Below are positions 16,706 through 25,766 of a stretch of DNA of 64,000 bases, in pieces (within the stretch, counting starts at the first letter, position 1; every line of letters starts with the position of its first letter). The translations under genes and the position numbers were made by a program. The DNA is from Paenibacillus harenae DSM 16969 (lineage in GTDB: Bacteria; Bacillota; Bacilli; Paenibacillales; Paenibacillaceae). The notes under the pieces were generated by a model, which saw nothing but the letters and a program-made list of their open reading frames with translations, had not been told where the DNA came from and did no database searches. The stretch is taken from assembly GCF_000422465.1 (NCBI RefSeq), contig NZ_KE383842.1, positions 453,835-517,834 of the forward strand, given 5' to 3'.

Positions 16706-17719
16706 TCACGTAATGTCCTTCACCGACCTGCGTATGATAAGGTCGGCGGGCAGCACGATTTTTTTCCATGGCAGCGAGGTTCCGCGTTCCTGGATGCGTT
16801 CGATCAGCATCTGCATGCCCATGTAGCCGAATTGGTATGCCTGCTGCGCCGCTACCGTTAAGAAAGGCTCAATCTCCGAGTACGGCCCCAGATCGTCGAA
16901 GCAGACGATCGACATATGCTCCGGCACGCCGATTCCGCGGTCTCGCAGCAGCCTCATGACTTCGATGGCCAGCACGTTGTTGCCCGCTACAATCGCGGTC
17001 GGCAGCGGATCCATCCGTTCGATCCACTGCTCCATTTCCGTTAAATCGTTTAACGGACCGAAGCTTGTTTCATATACATACCGTTCATCATACGGCAGAT
17101 CGTTCAGCTTAAGGCCGTCCTGATAGCCTTGCAGCCTCAGGCGGGCGCTGGAGATGGAGGACGAACCGTTAACCATCGCGATGCTGCGGTGGCCCAGCGC
17201 GATGAGATGCTCGACCAGTCTCCGCGCGCCGTCCTTGCTGTCCCCGAGCACAATATCGCATGCTATGCCGGGCACCTCGCGATCGAGCAGCACGAACGGA
17301 ACGTTGTGCCTCCGCAGCGATTCCAGATGCGGCAGCGAAGGGTCGCCCGCCGGCGCGACCAGCACGCCGTCGACCCTCGCCGTCAGTATCGTCGTGATGT
17401 AATCCGATTCCTTCTCGAGGTTTTCATCGCTGTTGCCGAAGAGGAGCCGGTAGCCCGACTTCTTCGCCGCATCCTCCGCGCCGCGCGCGAGCGTCGTATA
17501 GAACGGGTTCATAATATCGGTGATGAGCAGGAAGAGAAGCTTCGTCTGCTGCAGAACCAGACTTCGCGCCGTTTGGTTCGGCACGTAATTCAGCTCCTCC
17601 ATGACGCGCTTTACCTTCGCTCTTGTTTTTTCGCTTATTTTGCCAGTGTTATTGATAACTCTGGAGACGGTCATTGCGGATACGTTTGCTTTGGCCGCTA
17701 TGTCATAGATCGTTACCAT
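16706..17719 (-). CDS. LacI family repressor, probable regulator of the fucose operon
   Basis: A 337-residue LacI/GalR-type regulator. The N-terminal helix-turn-helix with hinge is VTIYDIAAKANVSAMTVSRV (residues 2-21), followed by a periplasmic-binding-protein-like effector domain that includes IVAGNNVLAIEVMRLLRDRG and SIVCFDDLGPYS. The start ATG has AAGGGG nine bases upstream. It is divergent from fucI. The shared region contains a 12-base palindrome with a central CG that is the expected kind of LacI-family operator. L-fucose or a fucose derivative is the likely inducer, by inference from context. Confidence 0.93.
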   Translation of the reverse strand: MVTIYDIAAKANVSAMTVSRVINNTGKISEKTRAKVKRVMEELNYVPNQTARSLVLQQTKLLFLLITDIMNPFYTTLARGAEDAAKKSGYRLLFGNSDENLEKESDYITTILTARVDGVLVAPAGDPSLPHLESLRRHNVPFVLLDREVPGIACDIVLGDSKDGARRLVEHLIALGHRSIAMVNGSSSISSARLRLQGYQDGLKLNDLPYDERYVYETSFGPLNDLTEMEQWIERMDPLPTAIVAGNNVLAIEVMRLLRDRGIGVPEHMSIVCFDDLGPYSEIEPFLTVAAQQAYQFGYMGMQMLIERIQERGTSLPWKKIVLPADLIIRRSVKDIT

Positions 17720-17754
17720 TACTTTTGTCCCCTTATAGATAAATCATAAGTACT

Positions 17755-17818
17755 ATCATACAAAAAAGTAAGCGTTGACAGCAAGCATTATCCTTGTTAT
17801 TTTAAGGTTATCGATAAC
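17755..17818. promoter_or_regulatory. Divergent lacI-type/fucI promoter region with operator and cre
   Basis: For fucI, -35 TTGACA (17775-17780) and -10 TATTTT (17798-17803) are 17 bases apart. The perfect palindrome GTTATCGATAAC (17807-17818) sits at the expected start of transcription. AGTAAGCGTTGACA (17767-17780) matches 13 of 14 cre consensus positions and overlaps the -35 box. For the regulator gene on the minus strand, TTGCTG (17779-17784) and TATGAT (17755-17760) are 18 bases apart, so the two promoters overlap back to back. Confidence 0.7.
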
Positions 17819-17847
17819 ATTAATCTTACTTATTGGAGGTATTTATA

Positions 17848-19638
17848 ATGACGGACACAAGCTTTCGTTTTCAATCCGGCTTCCCGAAGATCGGTATTCG
17901 CCCGACGATTGACGGCCGGCGCAAAGGAGTCCGCGAATCGCTAGAGGAGCAAACGATGAACATGGCCATCGCAACGGCGAAGCTGTTGTCGGAGCATCTC
18001 CGTTACCCGAACGGCGAGCCGGTCGAGTGCATTATTGCCGACAGCTGTATCGGAGGCGTGGCGGAAGCGGCTGCTTGTGCCGATAAATTCGCCAAATCCG
18101 GCGTAGGCGTATCGATAACCGTTACGCCATGCTGGTGCTATGGCACAGAAACGATGGATATGGATCCGCATATTCCGAAGGCGGTATGGGGCTTTAACGG
18201 TACGGAGCGTCCGGGCGCGGTATACTTGGCAGCCGTTCTTTCCGGTTATGCGCAAAAAGGTCTTCCTGCCTTCGGCATTTACGGCGAGCATGTGCAGGAT
18301 GCCGGCGACACGAATGTGCCTGAGGACGTTCAAGGCAAGCTGATCGGATTCGCCAAGGCGGCTCTTGCCGTCGCTTATATGAAAGGGAAATCCTACTTGT
18401 CGATGGGCTCGGTATCGATGGGGATTGCCGGCTCGATCGTGAACGATACGTTCTTCCAGGAATATCTGGGCATGCGCAACGAATACATCGACATGACTGA
18501 ATATGTTCGCCGGATGGATGAACACATTTACGATCCTGCAGAGTTTGAGAAAGCGCTCGCATGGGTGAAGGAGAACTGCATCGAAGGGCCGGATAACAAC
18601 CGCGAAGAGCTTCAGCAGTCGAGGGAGAAGAAGGATAAGGATTGGGAAACGGTTGTCAAAATGACGCAAATTGCCCGCGACCTTATGGTCGGCAATCCGA
18701 AGCTCGCGGAGCTTGGATTCGGCGAAGAGGCGCTCGGGCATAACGCGATCGTATCCGGCTTCCAGGGCCAGCGGCAGTGGACGGACCATTTTCCGAACGG
18801 GGACTTCCTGGAATCGATTCTGAACTCCTCCTTCGATTGGAACGGCATCCGCGCGCCGTATATCGTCGCAACGGAGAACGACAGCCTCAACGGCGCGGTT
18901 ATGCTGTTCGGCTATCTGCTTACGAACACGGCGCAAATTTTCGCCGATGTCCGCACCTACTGGAGCCCGGAATCGGTAGAGCGCGTGACAGGCTTTAAGC
19001 TCGACAACGACGCGGAGAACGGCGTGCTTCATCTGATCAACTCCGGTTCGGCGACGCTGGACGGAACTGGCGAGCAGTCGAAAGACGGCAAGCCGGTGAT
19101 GAAGCCGTTCTGGGATATCAGCGAAGAGGAAGCGCAGAAATGTCTGGACGCCACGTCCTGGCGCCCGGCTAACACGGAATATTTCCGCGGCGGCGGCTAC
19201 TCCTCGGATTTCATGACGCGCGGCGGCATGCCGATGACGATGTCGCGGATTAATTTGGTAAAGGGAATCGGTCCCGTGCTGCAAATCGCGGAAGGCTATA
19301 CGGTCGACCTGCCTGCTCATGTCCACGATGCGCTTGACCAAAGAACGGATCCGACCTGGCCGACGACCTGGTTCGCGCCGGTCATTACTGGCGAGGGCTC
19401 GTTCCGCTCCGTCTATGAAGTCATGAATAATTGGGGAGCGAACCATGGCTCCATCAGCTACGGCCATATTGGCGCAGATCTCATTACGCTGGCTTCTATG
19501 CTTCGTATCCCGGTCAACATGCATAACGTGGCGGAGGAACGCATTTTCCGTCCGCGGGCATGGGGTTTATTCGGCACTGCGGAGCTGGAGAGCGCAGATT
19601 TCCGGGCATGTCAAAACTTCGGCCCGATCTATAAATAA
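17848..19638 (+). CDS. fucI: L-fucose isomerase
   Basis: A 596-residue L-fucose isomerase that converts L-fucose to L-fuculose (the family also accepts D-arabinose). Metal-binding residues of the family are present: the glutamate in [11 protein letters not shown], the aspartate in IFADVRTYW, and a histidine further on in the [13 protein letters not shown] segment. The length matches Escherichia coli FucI (591). The ATG at 17848 is preceded at eight bases by GGAGG; a TTG five codons upstream overlaps that site and was rejected. It is the first gene of a four-gene operon, with fucA starting 14 bases later. Confidence 0.96.
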   Translation: MTDTSFRFQSGFPKIGIRPTIDGRRKGVRESLEEQTMNMAIATAKLLSEHLRYPNGEPVECIIADSCIGGVAEAAACADKFAKSGVGVSITVTPCWCYGTETMDMDPHIPKAVWGFNGTERPGAVYLAAVLSGYAQKGLPAFGIYGEHVQDAGDTNVPEDVQGKLIGFAKAALAVAYMKGKSYLSMGSVSMGIAGSIVNDTFFQEYLGMRNEYIDMTEYVRRMDEHIYDPAEFEKALAWVKENCIEGPDNNREELQQSREKKDKDWETVVKMTQIARDLMVGNPKLAELGFGEEALGHNAIVSGFQGQRQWTDHFPNGDFLESILNSSFDWNGIRAPYIVATENDSLNGAVMLFGYLLTNTAQIFADVRTYWSPESVERVTGFKLDNDAENGVLHLINSGSATLDGTGEQSKDGKPVMKPFWDISEEEAQKCLDATSWRPANTEYFRGGGYSSDFMTRGGMPMTMSRINLVKGIGPVLQIAEGYTVDLPAHVHDALDQRTDPTWPTTWFAPVITGEGSFRSVYEVMNNWGANHGSISYGHIGADLITLASMLRIPVNMHNVAEERIFRPRAWGLFGTAELESADFRACQNFGPIYK

Positions 19639-19652
19639 ACGGAGGTACTATC

Positions 19653-20312
19653 ATGAGCAGCACGGATATTCGAAACGAGCTTTGCAAATACGCCCGCAAG
19701 ACCGTCGCGAACAAGCTGGTCGTCGGCCCGGGCGGCAACATCAGCGCCAAGTATGAAGGGAAAATGTACTTGTCGCCGAGCGGCTTCGCGCTGGATGAGA
19801 TCGAACCGCATCAATGGGTAGAGGTGGATATCGAGACCGGCGATATTACGGATATCGCCCTGCGCCCGTCATCCGAGGTGCTCATGCACTTGTATGCATA
19901 CCGCGCAAATCCCGACATCGGCGCGATCGTACACACGCATCCGCCGTACTGCATCGCGTTCACGCTGGTGGAGCAGGAGCTTCCGATTATGTTCCCGGAC
20001 CAGGCGGCGCTCGTCGGCAAGACGGTGTATGTCCCATATGTGCTGCCGACGACGGATCGCCTTGCCGACGCCTATGTGGAGAAGGTGAACGAAGCCAGCT
20101 CCGTCCTGCTGGGCAACCACGGTCTCGTTACTTCCGGCCGCAATTTGAGAGAGGCTTATTACCGGACGGAGGTCGTTGAAGAAAGCGCGAAAATTTATTT
20201 GATCGCGACGGCCATTCGCGAGCCAAAGGTGCTTACGAAGGAAGAATTCGAGGAAATCGCTTCACTGGAGAGCGAGGCTTACCGGATTGAACTGCTGCAA
20301 AAGATGAAGTAA
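19653..20312 (+). CDS. fucA: L-fuculose-1-phosphate aldolase (class II)
   Basis: A 219-residue zinc aldolase that cleaves L-fuculose 1-phosphate to dihydroxyacetone phosphate and L-lactaldehyde. The substrate phosphate loop VGPGGNISAK, the catalytic Glu in SSEVLMH (residue 74), the zinc histidines of AIVHTHPPYC (92-94 region) and a third His in LLGNHGLVTSG (near residue 155) match class II aldolases of the FucA/AraD group. Size fits FucA (about 215). The RBS GGAGG lies eight bases upstream of the ATG. Operon position between fucI and a sugar kinase supports the fuculose specificity. Confidence 0.92.
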   Translation: MSSTDIRNELCKYARKTVANKLVVGPGGNISAKYEGKMYLSPSGFALDEIEPHQWVEVDIETGDITDIALRPSSEVLMHLYAYRANPDIGAIVHTHPPYCIAFTLVEQELPIMFPDQAALVGKTVYVPYVLPTTDRLADAYVEKVNEASSVLLGNHGLVTSGRNLREAYYRTEVVEESAKIYLIATAIREPKVLTKEEFEEIASLESEAYRIELLQKMK

Positions 20313-20353
20313 CCCGCAGACGTAACATGTCATTCAGTTGGGAGGCTCACAGG

Positions 20354-21853
20354 ATGGAGAAGCTAACAACGGTGCTTGCTTTTGACCTTGGCGCCAGCAG
20401 CGGCAGAGCGTTGATCGGCGAGCTGGCGCCTGACGGAACGGGAGGCGGGCCGAGGCTGCGGGTAACGGAAATTCACCGATTTCCCAATTATGCGATAGCC
20501 GTGAACGGGCATTTGCACTGGGACATTCTGCGGCTGCTCCATGAGCTGAAGACGGCGATCCGCAAAGCCTTTCAAGAGGGCTATCATCCCCAAACGTTCG
20601 GCATCGATACTTGGGGCGTCGATTTCGGGCTGCTGGATGCCGGCGGCGAGCTACTCGGCAACCCTTACCATTATCGCGATCCGCAGACGGAAGGCATTGC
20701 GGAGGAGCTGATCGGACTGCTCGGGAAGGACAGCTTATACGAGCAGGGCGGCCTGCAGTTCATGCCCTTCAATACGATTAATCAGCTGTACGCCATGAGC
20801 AAAGCCGGTTCGGCTAAGCTGGCGGCAGCCGACACGCTGCTTCTTACGCCCGATCTGCTGGCTTACTTTCTGACAAGGCGCAAGGTATGCGAGTTTACGA
20901 TGGCGACAACGACGCAGCTGTACCGGCCGAAGGAGCAGACCTGGAATACGGCGCTCATGGATCGTCTCGGCATCCCGTCGAAGCTGTTTTTGGAGCCGAT
21001 CCATCCCGGCACGGGAATCGGTCCGTTAACGGCGGAGGTATGCGAGGAGCTGGATGTGCCGCCGATCGAAGCCGTTGCGGTCGGGACGCACGATACGGAA
21101 TCCGCCGTTGCGGCAGTGCCTGCCTTAGGCGAAGGGCCGTTCGCGTACCTCGTCTGCGGCACCTGGTCACTGCTGGGTACCGAGCTTGCGCAGCCGCTGG
21201 TGACGCCGGAAGCGATGGCGCTGGATTTCTCGAATGAAGGCGGTGCCTGCGGCACGTATCAGCTGCTCAAGAACATTATGGGTTTGTGGATTTTACAGGA
21301 ATGCAAGCGGGAGTGGGATGAGCAGGGCCAAGTCGTGTCGTTCGCCGAGCTGGTTGTGCTCGCTGAACAGGCTGAGCCGTTTCGCAGCTTCATTTATCCG
21401 GATGATCCGGCATTCTATGCGCCGTCCGGCATGGTAGGCCGCATTCAAGCGTACTGTAGTGAAACGTCGCAGCCGGTGCCCGAATCGATGGGCGAGGTGG
21501 CGAGATGCGTCTTGGAAAGCCTTGCGCTCAGATACCGGCAAGCGCTGGAGCAGATGGAGGCGTTAACCGGTCATGCGTATAAGGGGCTGCACATGGTGGG
21601 CGGCGGCATTCAGAATCAGCTGCTTTGCCGTCTTACCGCCGATGCTATCGGCCGTCAGGTGTGGACCGGTCCCGTTGAAGCGAGCGCGATCGGCAATATG
21701 CTGATGCAGCTTGTTGCACAGGGCAAATGCGTGAATCTGCGGGATGCCCGGCAGCTGGTGGCCGCTTCGTTTCCAGTGGATACTTACGAGCCATCGGGGT
21801 CGGGTGATTGGAACAAAACGTACGAGGCTTTTAAGCTGCTTCCCGCAAAATAG
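20354..21853 (+). CDS. FGGY sugar kinase, rhamnulokinase type, probably acting as L-fuculokinase
   Basis: A 499-residue FGGY-family kinase. It starts MEKLTTVLAFDLGASSGRAL (phosphate-binding motif), has the catalytic aspartate in IDTWGVDFG, and the C-terminal ATP motif HMVGGGIQNQ. By sequence it is closest to rhamnulokinase and resembles RhaB at 40630-42099 (shared HWDILRLLHELK, LGNPYHYRD, TTTQLY). Its place between fucA and fucU argues that it phosphorylates L-fuculose. The start at 20354 is chosen because GGGAGG lies eight bases upstream. Substrate specificity is an inference from context. Confidence 0.88.
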   Translation: MEKLTTVLAFDLGASSGRALIGELAPDGTGGGPRLRVTEIHRFPNYAIAVNGHLHWDILRLLHELKTAIRKAFQEGYHPQTFGIDTWGVDFGLLDAGGELLGNPYHYRDPQTEGIAEELIGLLGKDSLYEQGGLQFMPFNTINQLYAMSKAGSAKLAAADTLLLTPDLLAYFLTRRKVCEFTMATTTQLYRPKEQTWNTALMDRLGIPSKLFLEPIHPGTGIGPLTAEVCEELDVPPIEAVAVGTHDTESAVAAVPALGEGPFAYLVCGTWSLLGTELAQPLVTPEAMALDFSNEGGACGTYQLLKNIMGLWILQECKREWDEQGQVVSFAELVVLAEQAEPFRSFIYPDDPAFYAPSGMVGRIQAYCSETSQPVPESMGEVARCVLESLALRYRQALEQMEALTGHAYKGLHMVGGGIQNQLLCRLTADAIGRQVWTGPVEASAIGNMLMQLVAQGKCVNLRDARQLVAASFPVDTYEPSGSGDWNKTYEAFKLLPAK

Positions 21854-21886
21854 CAATGGATATATGGGCGAAAGGACGAGGTATAT

Positions 21887-22321
21887 ATGTTAATCGGAAT
21901 TTCCAAGCTTATTTCCCCCGAGCTGTTGAAGGTGTTAAGTGAAATGGGGCATGGCGATGAGATCGTGCTGGCGGACGGCAATTTTCCTGCAGCCAGCCAT
22001 GCGCAGCGCCTGATTCGCGCGGATGGGCATGGTGCGACAGAGCTGCTTGACGCAATTCTGCAGCTGTTCCCGCTTGACCAATACGTGGCGAAGCCGGTTG
22101 TGCTGATGCAGGTGAATCCGGGCGATCCCGTTCAAACGCCGATCTGGGACGAATACCGGGCAATTATTAAGGAACGGACGGGCCTTGAGGAATCCGTCGA
22201 GGAGCTTGAACGGTTCGCCTTCTATGAGCGCGCCAAGCGCGCTTATGCGGTAATCGCAACCGGCGAATCCGCGCTGTACGCGAATTTGATTTTGAAGAAG
22301 GGCGTCATTGCGGAGAAGTAA
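21887..22321 (+). CDS. fucU: L-fucose mutarotase (RbsD/FucU family)
   Basis: A 144-residue protein of the RbsD/FucU family that interconverts the anomers of L-fucose so that the isomerase can use them. The opening MLIGISKLISPELLKVLSEM followed by GHGDEIVLADGNFPA contains the catalytic histidine and aspartate of the family, and FYERAKRAYAVIATGE is the C-terminal signature. It is 33 bases downstream of the kinase and closes the operon. A terminator follows directly. Confidence 0.94.
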   Translation: MLIGISKLISPELLKVLSEMGHGDEIVLADGNFPAASHAQRLIRADGHGATELLDAILQLFPLDQYVAKPVVLMQVNPGDPVQTPIWDEYRAIIKERTGLEESVEELERFAFYERAKRAYAVIATGESALYANLILKKGVIAEK

Positions 22322-22334
22322 TGGCGGCTCGAAC

Positions 22335-22374
22335 AAAGGCGGCGTTCCGAGTGATCGGGAGCGCCGCTTTTTTA
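22335..22374 (+). terminator. Terminator of the fucose operon
   Basis: A stem built from GGCGGCGTTCC and GGGAGCGCCGC followed by TTTTTT, 14 bases after the fucU stop codon. Confidence 0.8.
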
Positions 22375-22384
22375 AATACAAGAC

Positions 22385-22475
22385 TTTATAAGTTTTGCAC
22401 TTATAATTTGGATTATATTTCTCCGCGAAACGGTTGCGTCCTCGGACAAAGACGCCGTCAGGCGTTTCTCCTTGT
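22385..22475. repeat. Intergenic repeat, family C, copy 3
   Basis: TATAAGTTTTGCACTTATAA at the left, and CGGTTGCGTCCTCGGAC followed by GACGCC and AGGCGTTTCT at the right, align with the copy at 13814-13955. An in-frame upstream extension of the serpin reading frame would run into this repeat, which argues against that start. Confidence 0.6.
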
Positions 22476-22564
22476 ATTCAAGCCATGGAACGAGCTGCCC
22501 ATCCGCAACCTTATCCGGGAACGATTCGTCGTTATGGATAAGAATGGTTGAAAAGAGGGATCAA

Positions 22565-23824
22565 ATGGCACGCAAAGCTATGATCGCGGCAACAGCGGCT
22601 GTTATTCTGTTATCTTCATGCGGGCAATCCGATTCCAAAGATCCGAAGCCGATATCCGTGTCTGAGCGCAGTCAGCTATCGAAGCAAACCGACCCGCGTG
22701 CGGCGCAGGCGACGAATGCATTTGGTCTTGAGCTGGCCGCTAAGCTATTGCGGGATACGAAGGGGCAAAACATGGTCATTTCTCCTATTAGCATCGCGCA
22801 AGCGCTATCGATGACATTGAACGGAGCGGTTGGTCCGACGCGGGAACAAATGCTGAAGACGATGCATATGGAGGGATTGTCCTCGGATGAGCTGAATGAC
22901 GGACAACGAAAGCTGCGTGAGCTGCTGCGGCAGCCCGGTCCGGGCGTGAAGCTGTCGATGGCCAATTCGCTCTGGATACAGCAAGAGTGGCCGTTCCATA
23001 AGCCATACCTTGACCGCATGAATACCGTATACGATGCTGAACTTTATGAACGGGAGCTGTCCGATCCCGCAGTGATGAAGGAGATCAATAAATGGGTCGA
23101 TAAGCAGACAAACGGACTTATTCCGACGATTTTGGATGAGCCTGTACCTGAAATGACGAAGCTGTTGCTAATGAACGCGCTATACTTTGACGGGAACTGG
23201 GAGACGCCGTTTGAACCGGAAGACACGAAAGACAGAGACTTTACGGATTCTGACGGCAAGGTACGGAGCGTTCCATTCATGCATCAAGAGGGCGGCTTTG
23301 AATATGAAGAGACCGAAACGTACCAAGCGGTTCGGCTGCCTTACGGGGACGGCCAGATGGGGATGCTCATCGTGCAGCCGCGAATAAATTCCGACCGTAC
23401 AGCTTTGGCTTCCAAATTATTAGCGGATCCTGATTTTTGGACAAAACGAATGGATCATTTAAACGGTCGGCTGGCGCTGCCGAAATTCCGGGCGGAAAGC
23501 AAGTTTGAATTGTCGGAACTATTAAAAGCCATGGGTATGAGCTTGCCGTTCGATCCGAATAGGGCCGACTTCAGTGAAATGGCAGACATGAGCGGCGTTC
23601 AGGAGCAGCGGCTGTATATAAACAAAGTACTGCACAAGACGCTCGTCGACGTGTCTGAACATGGCACGGAAGCCGCTGCCGTAACGATGATTGGGATGGA
23701 CGCGGGAAGCGCGCCGCCGGAGGGGAACTTCGAAATGACGGTTGACCGTCCGTTTCTGTTCGCCATCCAAGATCTGCAGAGCGGCGTGCTGCTCTTTGTC
23801 GGATCTGTGAAGACGTTGTCTTAA
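22565..23824 (+). CDS. Serpin-family protease inhibitor lipoprotein
   Basis: A 419-residue serpin anchored outside the membrane. The N-terminus is a lipoprotein signal with lipobox LLSSC (Cys near residue 19). The serpin core follows, with family motifs NALYFDGNWETPF and the C-terminal DRPFLFAIQD. The reactive-centre hinge EHGTEAAAVT has the small residues needed for loop insertion, so it should be inhibitory; the scissile bond lies in the following MIGMDAGS segment. Target proteases are unknown. The ATG at 22565 follows GAGGG at seven bases. It is monocistronic after the fucose operon terminator. Confidence 0.93.
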   Translation: MARKAMIAATAAVILLSSCGQSDSKDPKPISVSERSQLSKQTDPRAAQATNAFGLELAAKLLRDTKGQNMVISPISIAQALSMTLNGAVGPTREQMLKTMHMEGLSSDELNDGQRKLRELLRQPGPGVKLSMANSLWIQQEWPFHKPYLDRMNTVYDAELYERELSDPAVMKEINKWVDKQTNGLIPTILDEPVPEMTKLLLMNALYFDGNWETPFEPEDTKDRDFTDSDGKVRSVPFMHQEGGFEYEETETYQAVRLPYGDGQMGMLIVQPRINSDRTALASKLLADPDFWTKRMDHLNGRLALPKFRAESKFELSELLKAMGMSLPFDPNRADFSEMADMSGVQEQRLYINKVLHKTLVDVSEHGTEAAAVTMIGMDAGSAPPEGNFEMTVDRPFLFAIQDLQSGVLLFVGSVKTLS

Positions 23825-23916
23825 CTCGGCGCAGCAAGACTGCCGTACATAACGGCAGCCTTAGTAGCTGAACCATACCTCATCCGGCGAACGGGTTTTC
23901 CAGAAGGTTAGAGCGT

Positions 23917-24036
23917 TTATTTCCACCATTGTCCCAAGAGGCAAATAAATTTGGGGTCGGTATGTCCAAAGTCGAAATCAGCGACAATCGGGACATGGGA
24001 CGCGCCGAACTCATCCTTAATTCCGGGCTTTATCAT
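23917..24036 (-). pseudogene. C-terminal remnant of an S66 LD-carboxypeptidase (MccF-like)
   Basis: A 39-codon reading frame starting with ATG at 24036 reads KDEFGASHVPIVADFDFGHT then DPKF, the closing segment of LD-carboxypeptidase/MccF proteins, where the histidine in DFGHTDP belongs to the catalytic triad. The family is normally about 300 residues, so this is a fragment; the nucleophile domain is absent from the window. Its ATG overlaps the stop of the acetyltransferase gene (ATGA), so it may still be translated. A deletion that joined the acetyltransferase to the end of a lost gene would explain it. Confidence 0.65.
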
Positions 24037-24581
24037 TGAGCTCCTCCCTTAACGAAATCCTTCCGCAGGATGCCAAAATAGCCAATATCCTCATACTGCC
24101 CCCACTTGATAAAATGCTGCCGGAACGTTCCTTCGTATTGCATGCCGATTTTTTTCATCACGCTGGAAGAGGCGGGATTGCCGGTCATCGCGGCAGCCGA
24201 CACTTTGTTAAGCCCAAGCTCGAGAAAACCGAATTGCACGACTCGCCTTACTGCCTCCGTCATATAGCCGTTATTCCAGAACTGTGCGCCGAGCCAATAG
24301 CCTAGTTCCGCGCGGTGATGGTTCTTGTCGATATTCATGCCGATCGAGCCCATAAACGTACCGCTCTCCCTGTCGATCACGGCGAATGAGTAACCGTCGC
24401 CATTCGCGGCCGCCTCCGTACGCCGCTGAATAAACGGCACGGCCGAGCCTTTCGGATAAGGATACGGAATGTTCAAGGTCGTTCGCGCCACGCCGTAGTC
24501 GTTAATCAACCGCTCAATGGCTTCTGCGTCGTTTTGTTCTAATAAGCGCAAAAATAACCTTTCGGTATATAAATCCGGCAT
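24033..24581 (-). CDS. GNAT family N-acetyltransferase (RimJ/RimL type)
   Basis: A 182-residue acetyl-CoA-dependent acyltransferase of the RimJ/RimL subfamily. The start MPDLYTERLFLRLLEQND is typical. The acetyl-CoA region is seen in RAELGYWLGAQFWNNGYMTE, and NPASSSVMKKIGMQYEG is the closing family block. The target (protein N-terminus, spermidine or antibiotic) cannot be inferred. I start at the ATG at 24581 because GGAGG lies eight bases upstream; an in-frame GTG three codons earlier overlaps the RBS. Confidence 0.9.
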   Translation of the reverse strand: MPDLYTERLFLRLLEQNDAEAIERLINDYGVARTTLNIPYPYPKGSAVPFIQRRTEAAANGDGYSFAVIDRESGTFMGSIGMNIDKNHHRAELGYWLGAQFWNNGYMTEAVRRVVQFGFLELGLNKVSAAAMTGNPASSSVMKKIGMQYEGTFRQHFIKWGQYEDIGYFGILRKDFVKGGAQ

Positions 24582-24712
24582 TCCGCACACCTCCGAAAAT
24601 AAAGAAATTTCTATTAGTATAATGGAATTTTCAGAACTTTCAATCTTTTTAATTTATAAGAATGAAACTATATGAAAATAAAGAAAACCGCTCGGGCAAA
24701 GCGGCAGCCTTT

Positions 24713-25576
24713 TTACGGTTGTTCCGACCGGTACCGCATTCGAAAAGCCTTCGGCTTCGCGCCTGTATGCTTGCTGAAGCATCTGACGAAATAAGGGAAG
24801 GACCCGAAGCCCGTATCCTCGGCGATTTTGCCGATGGGCTCGTTCGTATGGATGAGCAGACGTTTGGCTTGGTCAATCCGATGACGAGTCAAATATTCGA
24901 GCGGCGTGCAGCCGAACGTTTTTTTCATGCAGAGCGAGATATAGTTAGGATGAAAATGAAGCTCCTCCGCCATCTGCTTATAGCTGAGCGGGTCCCGGTA
25001 TTGCCGGCGCAAATACAAAGCAGCGTCCTCGGCAATCCGCAAATAGGGGCTATCCGCGGCCGTGCCGCTTTCTTCCTGAAGCATAAGCAGAAGCGAATGG
25101 AACAGCTGCTGCTGCGCGAAGCGGGAATGCGCGGAGAGCTGATCCTGCAGTCTCCGCAGCTCGCGCATTTTTTCCTCGATTTCCAGAGGCGCTTGCAGCC
25201 TTTTGCTCCGGGGCAAATGAAAAGGGAAATACTCGATTTGCGCGAAGGGATGTCCGTATCGGGATAACGCGAACGGCTGATTCTCATCCATGAAGCTCCA
25301 CTGGCCGACCGTTTGAAAATGAAGCCAATAGAAGCGGGTTTCCTCCGTACACGGCTTAGCCGTGCGATGAGCCTGATCCGGACGAAGGACGGCATAATGC
25401 CCGGCTGCAATGTCGATCGCCTCGCCTGCCTCTTCCATATACAAGCAGCCGCGCGTAACGACAATAAGGTCGAATACGCCGATATTTGATCGGGCGGCGT
25501 GCTTGCCGCCGATCGGGTATGTATCCTCTCCGCCGATGATATAGTGGGGCATTGGCGGACAAATGAATTGGAACAT
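24713..25576 (-). CDS. AraC family transcriptional regulator, divergent from GH127
   Basis: A 287-residue AraC-type regulator with an N-terminal cupin-like domain (about residues 15-130) and the C-terminal double helix-turn-helix, including IAEDTGFGSFPYFVRCFSKH. The position, divergent from the GH127 gene with 190 bases between start codons, makes it the probable activator of that gene, with an arabinose-related inducer. GGAGATG lies just before the ATG on the minus strand. Confidence 0.92.
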   Translation of the reverse strand: MFQFICPPMPHYIIGGEDTYPIGGKHAARSNIGVFDLIVVTRGCLYMEEAGEAIDIAAGHYAVLRPDQAHRTAKPCTEETRFYWLHFQTVGQWSFMDENQPFALSRYGHPFAQIEYFPFHLPRSKRLQAPLEIEEKMRELRRLQDQLSAHSRFAQQQLFHSLLLMLQEESGTAADSPYLRIAEDAALYLRRQYRDPLSYKQMAEELHFHPNYISLCMKKTFGCTPLEYLTRHRIDQAKRLLIHTNEPIGKIAEDTGFGSFPYFVRCFSKHTGAKPKAFRMRYRSEQP

Positions 25577-25766
25577 TCGGGGACATCTCCCTTGTTCATT
25601 CGTTAGCCCGATTATATGTTACTGCAATGATTTTGGCAAAGTTGTCGTTTTATTATTGATGTTGTGATTGGATAAAAAAAGGTTGGGATCGGCTATCCAA
25701 CAGCAGGTGCCGCGCGTGGTATATTCGGGTAGAACCCATTCACGCGAAGGAGTGATAAGGCAAGAG

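Noticed and set aside
17941..19524. 527-codon minus-strand open frame opposite fucI
   Set aside because: It is the antisense shadow of a high-GC coding gene with clear homology on the plus strand; it has no ribosome site or recognisable protein features.
22472..22564. Upstream start of the serpin gene
   Set aside because: The extension crosses repeat family C and places the lipoprotein signal in the interior; the ATG at 22565 gives a normal signal.
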